Assembly: GCF_036231945.1 (NCBI RefSeq)
Contig: NZ_CP109599.1
Location: forward strand, 4,310,501-4,374,500
Source of the DNA: Streptomyces sp. NBC_01429
GTDB taxonomy: Bacteria > Actinomycetota > Actinomycetes > Streptomycetales > Streptomycetaceae
DNA length: 64,000 nucleotides
Direction: 5' to 3'
Under the pieces are notes generated by a model. That model had not been told where the DNA came from. It searched no databases and was given only the letters and a program-made list of their open reading frames with translations. A program made the position numbers and the translations under genes. Each line of letters begins with the position of its first letter. The stretch's first letter is position 1. Shown here in pieces: positions 42,988 through 50,711 of the stretch.

Positions 42988-43622
42988 CACAGGTCCATGA
43001 ACGACATGGTCACCAGCAGGCCCGTCGACTTCATCGGTCGGCGCCAGTGCGGCACGTGGTACCCGGCGAACGCCCGGACACTGCCGTCGCCGTACGGGTG
43101 GGTCAGGGTGGTGAAGCCCTCGCCTTCGGGGAAGATGCCGTGCTCGGTGACGACCTCTCCGAGACGGTCGGGGAACGCGCCCAGCAGGTCTGGGGCCCAG
43201 CCCATCGGCGGCAGGTTCTCGGTCAGCGCGAGCGCCACGGTCACGGTGGACTTCACCGAGTCCGTGTGCAGGCCCTGGAAGTCGCCTTCCCGGTAGAGGA
43301 CCACGGCGCCCCCGCGCGGGACCAGCCGGGGAATGCCGGTGGTCCCGCGCAGAGCCATCAGCAGGGCTCTGTCGTAGGCCAGGGCCTCCAGCACCGGGCC
43401 GGGCGGGAGGAAGCCGCAGTGGACCGGGGAGGCGAACGAGCCGTCGCGGTGTGCGGCCGTGTGTTCGTGGGTGTGGGGCGTGACCAGGTCGAGCCTGCCG
43501 TGCGCCTCCTCGGCCAGTGCCTTGAAGCGGTCCGACTCAAGGACACCGGGAACAACAGCCGTTCCCGTCTCCTCCCACGCGGCGCGAGCCGGCAGCCGTT
43601 CCACGGGTGCTTCGGTGTCCAT
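42987..43622 (-). CDS. 2OG-Fe(II) oxygenase B of the RiPP cluster
   Basis: This 211-residue oxygenase has the triad HTD (His119, Asp121 in GDFQGLHTDSVKSTVTVAL) and a distal His192 in HVPHWRRPM, ending VTMSFMDL. It starts at an ATG preceded by GGAGGGG and is the first gene of the five-gene cluster operon. Sharing the PHWR motif and layout with oxygenase A indicates gene duplication and two sequential or distinct modifications. Confidence 0.82.
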   Translation of the reverse strand: MDTEAPVERLPARAAWEETGTAVVPGVLESDRFKALAEEAHGRLDLVTPHTHEHTAAHRDGSFASPVHCGFLPPGPVLEALAYDRALLMALRGTTGIPRLVPRGGAVVLYREGDFQGLHTDSVKSTVTVALALTENLPPMGWAPDLLGAFPDRLGEVVTEHGIFPEGEGFTTLTHPYGDGSVRAFAGYHVPHWRRPMKSTGLLVTMSFMDL

Positions 43623-43789
43623 GATCCCCTCCAGGTGGTCTCTCTGTCCGGGTGGCGCCCGGTGTTCGTCCATTGAACTGCCGGGGAACACAAGGAATGA
43701 GGGGCCAGGAAGGGGTGCATTTTCCGGTGGGGGGCCGCTCCGGGGGGCCAGGATGAAGTCCTTGCCCGACGGCGACGGAGGGAAGTGTC
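43623..43789. promoter_or_regulatory. Divergent promoter region of the RiPP cluster
   Basis: This 167-bp gap between oxygenase B and the HTH/TPR regulator must hold both promoters. It includes an AT-richer patch (CATTTTCCGG) and homopurine runs, but no clear inverted repeat. Confidence 0.5.
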
Positions 43790-45040
43790 ATGGTGACCCC
43801 GGACGGCATCGGCGTCTTACTGCGAGCGATCCGCGAAGACGCCGGCCGTACTCGCGACGAGCAGGCCCAGGTCGTTCAACGGGCCCAGAACGGCAGATGG
43901 TTCGACTGGGAGAACATCAAGAGGTGGGAACTGGAGAAGCGGTTACCGGTCCCGGACCGGCACGAGACGATCGCCCGCGCGTACGGGCTGAGCGTCGCGG
44001 ACGTGCAGCGGGCGGTCGCCGCATCGCGACAGCACCGACGTAGCCAGTACAGGGAGAAAGAGGACGTGAAACGACGCAGGTTCTTCGGGGTGGCGGCCGC
44101 CGCGGTAGGCGCGACCGCGTTGCCTGGAATCGCGCAGGCCCGCGAGGGCATCGACGGGGCCCTCGCTGGGTCCGGGGCCGGTGATCTGGCCTACCTGGAG
44201 TCGGCGTTCGAGCGCCACCGGGGCGGCTACCACGGCCGGGCACCTGACGACGTCCTGGGCGAGATGCAGGCGGATCTCGACCTCCTCGGCCAGGTCCTCA
44301 ACCAGCCCCACCCGGCCGGCGCGCGAGCCGATCTCGCCCGCACCGCCGCCGGGATCGCCGGTCTGGTCGCCATCGTTCAGCACGACCGGGGCGACAAGGG
44401 GGACGCCTTCCGCTGGTTCGCAACGGCGGAGAAGGCGGCCCGGGAATCCGGTGACCGCAGGATGACCGCCTGGGTGCTGGCACGGCACGCGATGGTGCCG
44501 CTGAACTACGGCGCCCCCGAGGTGGCCGTGCGCATCGCCGCCCGAGCCCGCAGAGCAGCCGGCCGGACGCCCACCGCGGCCGGAGCGTTGGCGGCGGCCG
44601 TCACCGCCCGCTCGCTCGCCGCCATCGGCGACCACCGGGGCGCGAGGACGGCGGTCACCGACGTTCGGGACCTGGTCGAGCGCCTCGACGGGCAGGAAGC
44701 AGCCGACACCTGGTTCGGCTACCCAGGACAGAAGCACTTCGTGCACCTCTCCCAGGCGTACACCCTGCTCGGGGACACCGAGGCCGCCTACTCGGCCCAG
44801 GACGACGCCCTCGACCTCACCGATTCTCCCTCGGTGATGACCCGGGCCCTGATCGCGATGGACACCGCCGCCTGCCTGCGTCTCGACGGCGACCCCTCAG
44901 CCGCGGCCGGTATGGCGGCGGGGGTCTTCGACCGCCTCCCAGGCCCCTACCGTGACGGCCTGATCCGGTCCAGGGCCGAAGTCCTCCATCAGGCCCTCGC
45001 CGGCCGCCCCCGAGACCTCCTCGGCCAGGTTCTCGCCTGA
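43790..45040 (+). CDS. HTH regulator with C-terminal TPR-like domain
   Basis: This 416-residue protein has an N-terminal Xre-like region (IGVLLRAIREDAGRTRDEQA, WENIKRWELEKRLPVPDRHE) and a Tat-like hydrophobic stretch after KRRRFFGVAAAAVG. A helical repeat domain follows (about 130-416) with TPR-like pairs (GDAFRWFATAEKAARESGD, SQAYTLLGDTEAAYSAQDDA). This family commonly sits beside secondary-metabolite or signalling clusters. It is divergent from the RiPP operon and is its likely regulator. Confidence 0.75.
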   Translation: MVTPDGIGVLLRAIREDAGRTRDEQAQVVQRAQNGRWFDWENIKRWELEKRLPVPDRHETIARAYGLSVADVQRAVAASRQHRRSQYREKEDVKRRRFFGVAAAAVGATALPGIAQAREGIDGALAGSGAGDLAYLESAFERHRGGYHGRAPDDVLGEMQADLDLLGQVLNQPHPAGARADLARTAAGIAGLVAIVQHDRGDKGDAFRWFATAEKAARESGDRRMTAWVLARHAMVPLNYGAPEVAVRIAARARRAAGRTPTAAGALAAAVTARSLAAIGDHRGARTAVTDVRDLVERLDGQEAADTWFGYPGQKHFVHLSQAYTLLGDTEAAYSAQDDALDLTDSPSVMTRALIAMDTAACLRLDGDPSAAAGMAAGVFDRLPGPYRDGLIRSRAEVLHQALAGRPRDLLGQVLA

Positions 45041-45177
45041 CAGGGCTCTGCGAGAACTGACCTGGGTGAGCGGCCTTGGCGCCGGCCGGCGACAACGGCT
45101 CTCACAACCGGTTTTCGTTTCTGCGGCGCGCGAGCCGGAACCATCGCTACCGCCAACCGCTGCCCACCTACCGCGGC

Positions 45178-45228
45178 CAGGGCTGTTCCCGCGCAAGATC
45201 GTCTGGGCCGAACTGCGTCTCGCGCGAC
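45178..45228 (+). pseudogene. 3' fragment of anti-sigma-like ATPase gene
   Basis: It encodes LFPRKIVWAELRLA in the same way as the end of the intact ATPase gene at 37290, but its stop codon is changed (CGA for TGA) and nothing upstream resembles the rest of that gene. Confidence 0.75.
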
Positions 45229-45325
45229 CGGAACCCGTTCCGTCGCGTTCCGGCGGCTCCGGTGCTCTTTGTCCAAAGGACATGAGGGGAGAAAGAACCC
45301 CACCAAGCCCCACCCCACCCGCCCG
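45178..45325. repeat. Imperfect direct repeat, right copy
   Basis: This partner of 37677-37830 shares CCGGAACCCGTTCCG, GTCCAAAGGAC-like and GAGAAAGAACCCC words in the same order. The two copies bracket the RiPP cluster. Confidence 0.75.
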
Positions 45326-45500
45326 TCGCTCACACTCACTCGGGCGGGTGAACATCCCTGATTCTGGTGGATTTCGGGTGCTGTGACTGGCTTACGCTCT
45401 GCGGGAGAAAGCCACATCACCCCAGACATATGTCGGCCCCCGGCCGGGAGTAACGATCCCGATCGAGGGCCTGACCACCAAGGAAGAAAGAAGCTTCCCG

Positions 45501-46562
45501 ATGGATACTCACGACATTAGCGTGCCCCCGCACGCCCCGTCAGCCTTACCGGGCGGTCAGCGCCCCTCACGGGGTAACCGGCGTCCCCGTGTTCGGCGGT
45601 CGGCTTCGACGGCCCGGGCGGCCTCAGCCGCGTCGGCCGTTCATCCCGCCGGTGTCGAGCACGACAACTCCCGCCACACCGCCCGCTTCACCGTGATCGG
45701 CAACCACCTCGCCCAGCACCACGAGCTGTCGCTGGTCGCCCTGGGCCTCGGTCTGCACATCCAGTCGCTGCCCACCGGGGCCCGCGTCGACATCAAGACG
45801 CTCGCCTGCCGCTTCCCCGAGGGCGCCACCCGTATCGCCGCCGGGTTACGGGAACTTGAGGCGCACGGCTATCTGCGCCGGGTCCGCGAGCGCACCCCCG
45901 GCGGCCGGATCGTCACCCGTACGATCTCCTGCAACCAGCCCGCGTCGGCCCGGCATCGCGCCACCGCGACGGTTCGTACCACCGAGCCCGCCCGCAGCCC
46001 GCGCCCGCAGGCCGCCCCGGCGCCCTCGGCGGACGCCCCGCTCCCCGACGAGGGCCCCGCCGCCTCCGCCGCCTGCCCCGAGCCCACACGCCCCGCGCCC
46101 CGCAAGAAGCGGCCCCTGCCCGGCGTACCGCAGCCCGGCTACTCTTCCCCGGACCTCCTCCGCGCGGCCACCGACGTCCTCGCCGGCCTGCGCGCCCTCG
46201 ACCCCCGCCTTCTCCTCTCCGCCTGCGACACCGCCCACCTGGCCCCCGGCGTCGCCGCCTGGCTGGAGCGCGATGCGGCGCCCGCCGCCGTACACCACGC
46301 CCTCACCGCCGACCTGCCGCCCGATGGACTGCGACGTCCGGCCGCGCTGCTGGCGTACCGCCTGACCGCCCAGCTACCACCCCCGCCCCCGTTCCGCGCA
46401 CCGGCCGCCGCACCGCCCGTCCGGCATCCCCTCCAGAACTGCGACCGCTGCGATCGCGCCTTCCGCGCCCCGGAACCCGGCCGCTGCGGCGCCTGCCACA
46501 CCGCCACGCCCACAGCGGCCCCTGCCCCGGCCCCCGACCACGAGCCGTCCCGGACACCATGA
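45501..46562 (+). CDS. Winged-helix protein with C-terminal zinc ribbon
   Basis: This 353-residue protein has a helix-turn-helix resembling replication or regulatory winged helices (FTVIGNHLAQHHELSLVALG, RIAAGLRELEAHGYLRRVRE), a long Pro/Ala linker, a helical middle segment and a C-terminal zinc-binding pattern NCDRCDRAF...CGAC. Genes like this are common in Streptomyces accessory DNA. Its function is unknown. The ATG follows AAGGAAG at a long spacing (about 16 nt). Confidence 0.7.
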   Translation: MDTHDISVPPHAPSALPGGQRPSRGNRRPRVRRSASTARAASAASAVHPAGVEHDNSRHTARFTVIGNHLAQHHELSLVALGLGLHIQSLPTGARVDIKTLACRFPEGATRIAAGLRELEAHGYLRRVRERTPGGRIVTRTISCNQPASARHRATATVRTTEPARSPRPQAAPAPSADAPLPDEGPAASAACPEPTRPAPRKKRPLPGVPQPGYSSPDLLRAATDVLAGLRALDPRLLLSACDTAHLAPGVAAWLERDAAPAAVHHALTADLPPDGLRRPAALLAYRLTAQLPPPPPFRAPAAAPPVRHPLQNCDRCDRAFRAPEPGRCGACHTATPTAAPAPAPDHEPSRTP

Positions 46563-46605
46563 GCAGCCAGGCCGACCACACACACTCAGCCCGGTCCGTG
46601 GCTCG

Positions 46606-46770
46606 GTGCCGGCCTGGGCCCGGGATATCGGGATCGCCCGCCGTCCCGGCCTGTGCGCCCGGCACTACCGGGCGAGCGGCGACCTGGAGAACGAGGATCC
46701 GGCCGTCGCCCGGGAGGCGCTGCGGGAACTGACCACGCTGGACAAGGCGATGACGGCGGTACGCGCTTGA
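46606..46770 (+). CDS. Possible small conserved protein (fragment)
   Basis: This 54-residue frame reads WARDIGIARRPGLCARHYRA then SGDLENEDPAVAREALREL, a pattern I associate with a short Streptomyces family often placed after winged-helix genes like the preceding one. Only a GTG without a good ribosome site is available, and the usual N-terminus with a second Cys pair is not seen. It may be a decayed or 5'-truncated gene. Confidence 0.4.
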   Translation: MPAWARDIGIARRPGLCARHYRASGDLENEDPAVAREALRELTTLDKAMTAVRA

Positions 46771-46965
46771 GCTGGGCCTGGAGTACGCCTTCGGGGCGGA
46801 GGATTCGGCCCGCGCGGCACCGCGCTCCTTCCTGGCCGGAGCAGAGAAGAAAGCGGCTGAACCGGTCGGAGCGGCCGGGGCACTACACGTGCACAGCCAA
46901 AGCCACGAAGGACTCGGTCCGAAGGGCGGGCCCGACCGGGCCGACCGTTCCCCGTCGGAGTGCCG

Positions 46966-49128
46966 TCACTCCGGCGGTCGAGGCGGGGTCCATCGTCCGG
47001 ATCTCAGCTCCTTCAGCAGGTCCCGGCCCGACGCCGTGAAGGGGTGGTCCGGACCCAGGGCGCGCTCGCGTCCGGCGACCACCTCGGCCATCAGCACGAC
47101 AGCGGCTTCCTGGTGCCCGAGTGCGGCTTGTGTCCGGGCGTGCAGTTGCCTTGCCGCGAGGACGGCGGGGTAACCGGGGCCCAGCACCCGTTGGTAGTCC
47201 TCGACAACCCGACGGATTTCGTCGTCAGCCAGCTGGTAGCGGCCGAGTACGAACTGGGCGCGGGCATGGTTGTGCCGCGCGCTCAGGGTGACGGCGTGCT
47301 CGGGGCCCAGGCGTTGGGTACAGGCGTCGGGCAGCGACAGGAACGTCTCGTCCGCCTCGGCCTCGGTCGCTGTCTCGCCTGCGGTGAGTATCGCCAACAG
47401 GCTGACCCGCGAGCGCAGAGTCGCGGGGTGCCAGGGGCCCAGCGCGGCCCGGCGGCCCGCTACGACGGACCGGAGGAGCGCGACGGCCTCTTCGCGTTTG
47501 CCGTTGTTGCCGAGTACGAGTTGCAGCCCTTGGCCCGTGTCCAAGGTGTCGGGGTCGTCGGCTCCGTACAGCCTGAGCTGTGTGGAGCGGACCCGGCGGA
47601 GCAACGGCTCCGCCTCCTCGTACCTCCCCAACCGGAAGAGCGAGCGTCCTGTCCTGGCGTGGGCGGCGAGTACCAGCCGGTGCTCCTCGCCGAGCGTCCG
47701 CGACGCGAGCGGGGCCGCCGCGCCGGCGGTCTCCCAGGCGGACAGGTAGTCCCCGGTGCGGTGGAGTGCCGTGGCCAGGCGCGTGGCGACGGCCAGCGCG
47801 TCCGACGTGCCGGACGGTTCGGTGGTCTTCCGCAGGAGAGCGAGGGCGTGCGGCGCGAGCAGTCGCAGCCGGGGATCGTACGGTCCGGCGGCCGGGATCG
47901 CCGGCACGGCCGCGTCCAGCAACCGAACGGCGGTCGTGTTGAGCTGGGGAAGGTCCGCCGGAGGTGTCGCGGCGGCGACCGTGTCGAGAAGTACCCCGTG
48001 GCTGTGTGCGCACCGCAGGTCGCCGAGGTCGACCAGTTGGGTCAGCGAGTGGTCGACCAGCACCCGCAGGGCGGCCTCCGTGCGCGGCAGCGGGAGGAGC
48101 GCGGCGATCTCCGGACGGTTCAGCACGGACAGGGGCAGCGGCTCGGGCGCCAGGCGGGCCAGCAGCCTCAACAGGGAAACCGGCTCCGGCAGTCCGCGCT
48201 CCTCGAACGAATCGAGTGTCAACTGCCATGTCCGGCGCACCAGATGCCGAGGATCCTCCTCGGCCAGGACATCCGCTCCCTGATCGAGGAGCTCCGCCGC
48301 TTTGTCCTCTTCGAGCCGCCGCCCGTAGAGGTCCATGGTCCACGGGTCGATGACCTGGTGGGCCAGGAAGCCGCCCGCGAGCGTCAGCGCCAGGGGCAGC
48401 CGCCCGAGCCGTTCCGCGACCTCCGTCGCCTGCTCCATCGTGCCGCTGTGGGGGGCGAGGTCGCACAGGACGCGGGCGGCGTCCTCACGTGGCAGCACGC
48501 CGATGTGCTGCAATTCCGCGCCCGGCCACCAACGGGCGGCGGCACGGCGGGTGGTGACGAGAACGGTGCCGCGCGGGCTGCCGCGCAACCAGCTGCCGTC
48601 GCGGAGGATCGCCGGGTCGTCGGCGTTGTCGAGCACCAGGAACCAGGGCTCGGGCGACCGGTCCAGGTGGTGCCACACGAGATCCGCCGCGGGGCGATGC
48701 CCCTGGTGGGCGGCGAGCAGTTCGCCGTCCCGTGCGCCTCGGTCCGCCGCAGCTGCCAGCATGCCGGCCCGGAGGGTGGCCCGGTCGGCGGCGTTGACCC
48801 ACAGGCCCACCCGCCCGTACTCCCCCGTGGCGATGTCGAAGAACGCCTGGGCGACGGCGGTCTTGCCGCAGCCACCCATGCCGTGCAGGACGTACACCTC
48901 AGCCCCTCGGCCCGACGTGAGGCCTTCCCGTAAGCGCGCCAGCACCTCGCCGCGGTCGCGCAGGGCCACGGGCGTTTGGCCGACCGCCGGGCGGCGGACG
49001 GAATCGGGTCCGCCCATGTCGGCGGGACCGTAACTCCCGTAGTGATGGTGCTCGGTGATGTGCTGATCGCCTGTCGTCTGGTAGACGCGGCCGTGGTCCT
49101 GGGCGCGACCGTCCATCTCACCGCTCAT
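46966..49128 (-). CDS. STAND NTPase with NB-ARC and TPR domains
   Basis: This 720-residue protein has an N-terminal tag (HGRVYQTTGDQHITEHHHYG), then an NB-ARC ATPase with Walker A LHGMGGCGKTAVAQ, Walker B WFLVLDNADD and sensor GTVLVTTRRAAA. A winged helix follows, then a C-terminal array of TPR-like repeats (AHARTGRSLFRLGRYEEAEP, HNHARAQFVLGRYQLADDEI). STAND proteins act as ligand-triggered switches, often in regulation or antiphage defence. It overlaps its partner gene by 4 bp. Confidence 0.88.
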   Translation of the reverse strand: MSGEMDGRAQDHGRVYQTTGDQHITEHHHYGSYGPADMGGPDSVRRPAVGQTPVALRDRGEVLARLREGLTSGRGAEVYVLHGMGGCGKTAVAQAFFDIATGEYGRVGLWVNAADRATLRAGMLAAAADRGARDGELLAAHQGHRPAADLVWHHLDRSPEPWFLVLDNADDPAILRDGSWLRGSPRGTVLVTTRRAAARWWPGAELQHIGVLPREDAARVLCDLAPHSGTMEQATEVAERLGRLPLALTLAGGFLAHQVIDPWTMDLYGRRLEEDKAAELLDQGADVLAEEDPRHLVRRTWQLTLDSFEERGLPEPVSLLRLLARLAPEPLPLSVLNRPEIAALLPLPRTEAALRVLVDHSLTQLVDLGDLRCAHSHGVLLDTVAAATPPADLPQLNTTAVRLLDAAVPAIPAAGPYDPRLRLLAPHALALLRKTTEPSGTSDALAVATRLATALHRTGDYLSAWETAGAAAPLASRTLGEEHRLVLAAHARTGRSLFRLGRYEEAEPLLRRVRSTQLRLYGADDPDTLDTGQGLQLVLGNNGKREEAVALLRSVVAGRRAALGPWHPATLRSRVSLLAILTAGETATEAEADETFLSLPDACTQRLGPEHAVTLSARHNHARAQFVLGRYQLADDEIRRVVEDYQRVLGPGYPAVLAARQLHARTQAALGHQEAAVVLMAEVVAGRERALGPDHPFTASGRDLLKELRSGRWTPPRPPE

Positions 49129-49538
49129 GGTTCGGTGATGTGCTGATCTCGCCCGGCCTGGTAGACACGGCCGTGCCCGGAGGCGGTGGCACGTTGTGTG
49201 ACAGACGCGTCCGCCGCCGACGCGGGCGGCGCGATCCCGTCCAGCAGCCGGCGCAGCTCCGCGGCGGCCTCGGGCCGTGCGACGAGCAGCCGTCGCAGAC
49301 TGTCCTGCCACTCGGCGCGCACCTCGCTCAGCACCTCGTGGTCGCCGGTCACGGCGGCCGCACGTACCTCCGTGTACCCCGCGTCCAGTTCGGCGGCGAC
49401 CGCTTCGGCGCGCTGCGGATGTACGCGTCGCCACAGCTCGACGAATCCCTGCCGGGCAGCCTGCCAGGCGTCCGTCGCCATCAAGGCGACCAGCGTGGCG
49501 CCGCCGCTCTGAGCCAGTGAACTGATCTCCGGATCCAT
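49125..49538 (-). CDS. Small partner of the STAND protein with shared tag motif
   Basis: This 137-residue protein begins MDPEISSLAQSGGATLVALM and contains helical charged segments (WQAARQGFVELWRRVHPQRA, WQDSLRRLLVARPEAAAEL). It ends with HGRVYQAGRDQHITEP, the same tag that starts the STAND protein. It is translationally coupled to that gene. Such small helical proteins are common in front of actinobacterial conflict or signalling genes. No catalytic motif is visible. Confidence 0.72.
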   Translation of the reverse strand: MDPEISSLAQSGGATLVALMATDAWQAARQGFVELWRRVHPQRAEAVAAELDAGYTEVRAAAVTGDHEVLSEVRAEWQDSLRRLLVARPEAAAELRRLLDGIAPPASAADASVTQRATASGHGRVYQAGRDQHITEP

Positions 49539-49764
49539 GCCTCTCCCCCCCCGAATCCTCTCCCTCGAACCAGGAGGCTCAGCGGCAACTTTACGCAGAG
49601 ATCCCCCACGCGTCGATACCGCGATACCGGGTCACGGAAACCGCTCGCGGGTTGCGCGCGGGTCGAGATGGCCTGTTTCTTTCGAATTCTGTGCGAAAAT
49701 CGATCGCCATTCTCACTCACGCTGCTAGCGTAATTTATTCGGGCCCGAACAGAGGGAGGTAGCC

Positions 49765-50034
49765 GTGACAAGACCATGGGAAGCGGATCCAGAGACGACA
49801 TTCCTGCGGCGGATCGGCACATCACCGCAGGAGCTGGGCGTCACTTCGGACACCCCCGACTGCCCCGACATATGGGAGCTGGGCAATGGCGATGTGGCCA
49901 TCATCGGGCGGGACTTGTCGGGTTCTCTCGGTGCGAGACTGCCTGCCGGAGTCTCGATCGGCCCCGACGAGCGGCTCGTGGTGATCCCTCGGAGCATGCT
50001 CATCGCGGCGAAGCCGGACATCCCCCATGTTTGA
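49765..50034 (+). CDS. Small conserved protein paired with DUF6879 gene
   Basis: This 89-residue ORF starts at GTG 49765 after GAGGGAGG. The central pattern CPDIWELGNGDVAIIGRDLS and the end VVIPRSMLIAAKPDI occur in short Streptomyces proteins placed just before DUF6879 genes. It overlaps the next gene by 8 bp. Its role is unknown. Compare the pair at 17611-18343, where a different small protein precedes DUF6879. Confidence 0.72.
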   Translation: MTRPWEADPETTFLRRIGTSPQELGVTSDTPDCPDIWELGNGDVAIIGRDLSGSLGARLPAGVSIGPDERLVVIPRSMLIAAKPDIPHV

Positions 50035-50638
50035 TTCATTTCCCCAGGGAATCTCGACGCGACTGGACCGCCCTCATTACCACGAGGAGTATTACCGCAC
50101 ACTCAGGAGTGGAATTGGGCACCTCAATAAGCTGGAGCGTGGCCAGAATTTCAAGGAACGTGGCTTCGCGAGTTGGGAGGCATTCGCGGCCGGGCGCTGG
50201 GACGAGGCGCTTTCACTCATTGAGGAGAAGCGCGACGCCTACATTCGGCAGGTCGAGGAAACAGACCGGCTCGGAGTGATGCAGCGCCGCCTCCGCGTGG
50301 TGGAATTCCCGGTGACGCCCTACGTGCAGTGGGAACTGCACGTGCTTCGCCTGCGGGTCGAGGTGGGGGACCAAATCCGGTTGCTCGACGCCAGGACCAT
50401 CGCGGACATCGAGAAGCAGCGCGATGTCCCCGAGGTGGTGATCCTCGGCAGTGTGGCGATGTTCGAGGTGCGGTACGACAGCGACGGAAACGCGGCCGGG
50501 GCCGACCACTACACCGACCCGGAGCTGATCGCGGAGACCTCGGCGGGCTTCGACGAGCTCTACACGCGGGGAGAGACGTACGCCGACTTCTTCGACCGCG
50601 AGATCGCCCCGCTCCCGCCGCCGACCGTCACGGACTGA
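50027..50638 (+). CDS. DUF6879-family protein
   Basis: This 203-residue DUF6879 member has FKERGFASWEAFAAGRWDEA, RRLRVVEFPVTPYVQWELHV and FEVRYDSDGNAAGADHYTDP. Its base composition at the 5' end is less GC-rich than its neighbours, consistent with acquired DNA. It is coupled with the preceding small gene. The function is unknown. It resembles the protein at 17816 in general design only. Confidence 0.78.
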   Translation: MFDSFPQGISTRLDRPHYHEEYYRTLRSGIGHLNKLERGQNFKERGFASWEAFAAGRWDEALSLIEEKRDAYIRQVEETDRLGVMQRRLRVVEFPVTPYVQWELHVLRLRVEVGDQIRLLDARTIADIEKQRDVPEVVILGSVAMFEVRYDSDGNAAGADHYTDPELIAETSAGFDELYTRGETYADFFDREIAPLPPPTVTD

Positions 50639-50711
50639 GCCACGGCCACGGCCACGGCCACGGTCCGTTCGGCCTCAACCCGGGACGGGCAGACCTCATA
50701 AGCGGGCGGCT

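Larger units (their letters stand above)
45041..45500. other. Intergenic region with ATPase remnant
   Basis: This 460-bp gap holds the right flanking repeat and the promoter of the next gene. It also has a possible short ORF from ATG 45282 (MRGERTPPSPTPP...) preceded by AAAGGAC. No other coding signal was found. Confidence 0.5.

Noticed and set aside
38252..45040. Lanthipeptide or thiopeptide cluster
   Set aside because: No LanB/LanC/LanM, no split dehydratase and no radical SAM gene were found. The precursor lacks Cys.
37290..45325. Integrative element with integrase and tRNA attachment site
   Set aside because: No recombinase gene or tRNA lies in the window. The flanking repeats are diverged and carry a protein-gene end, so mobility is only a possibility.
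46771..46965. Possible small gene before the STAND locus
   Set aside because: Open frames lack ribosome sites and recognisable sequence. They look like remnants.
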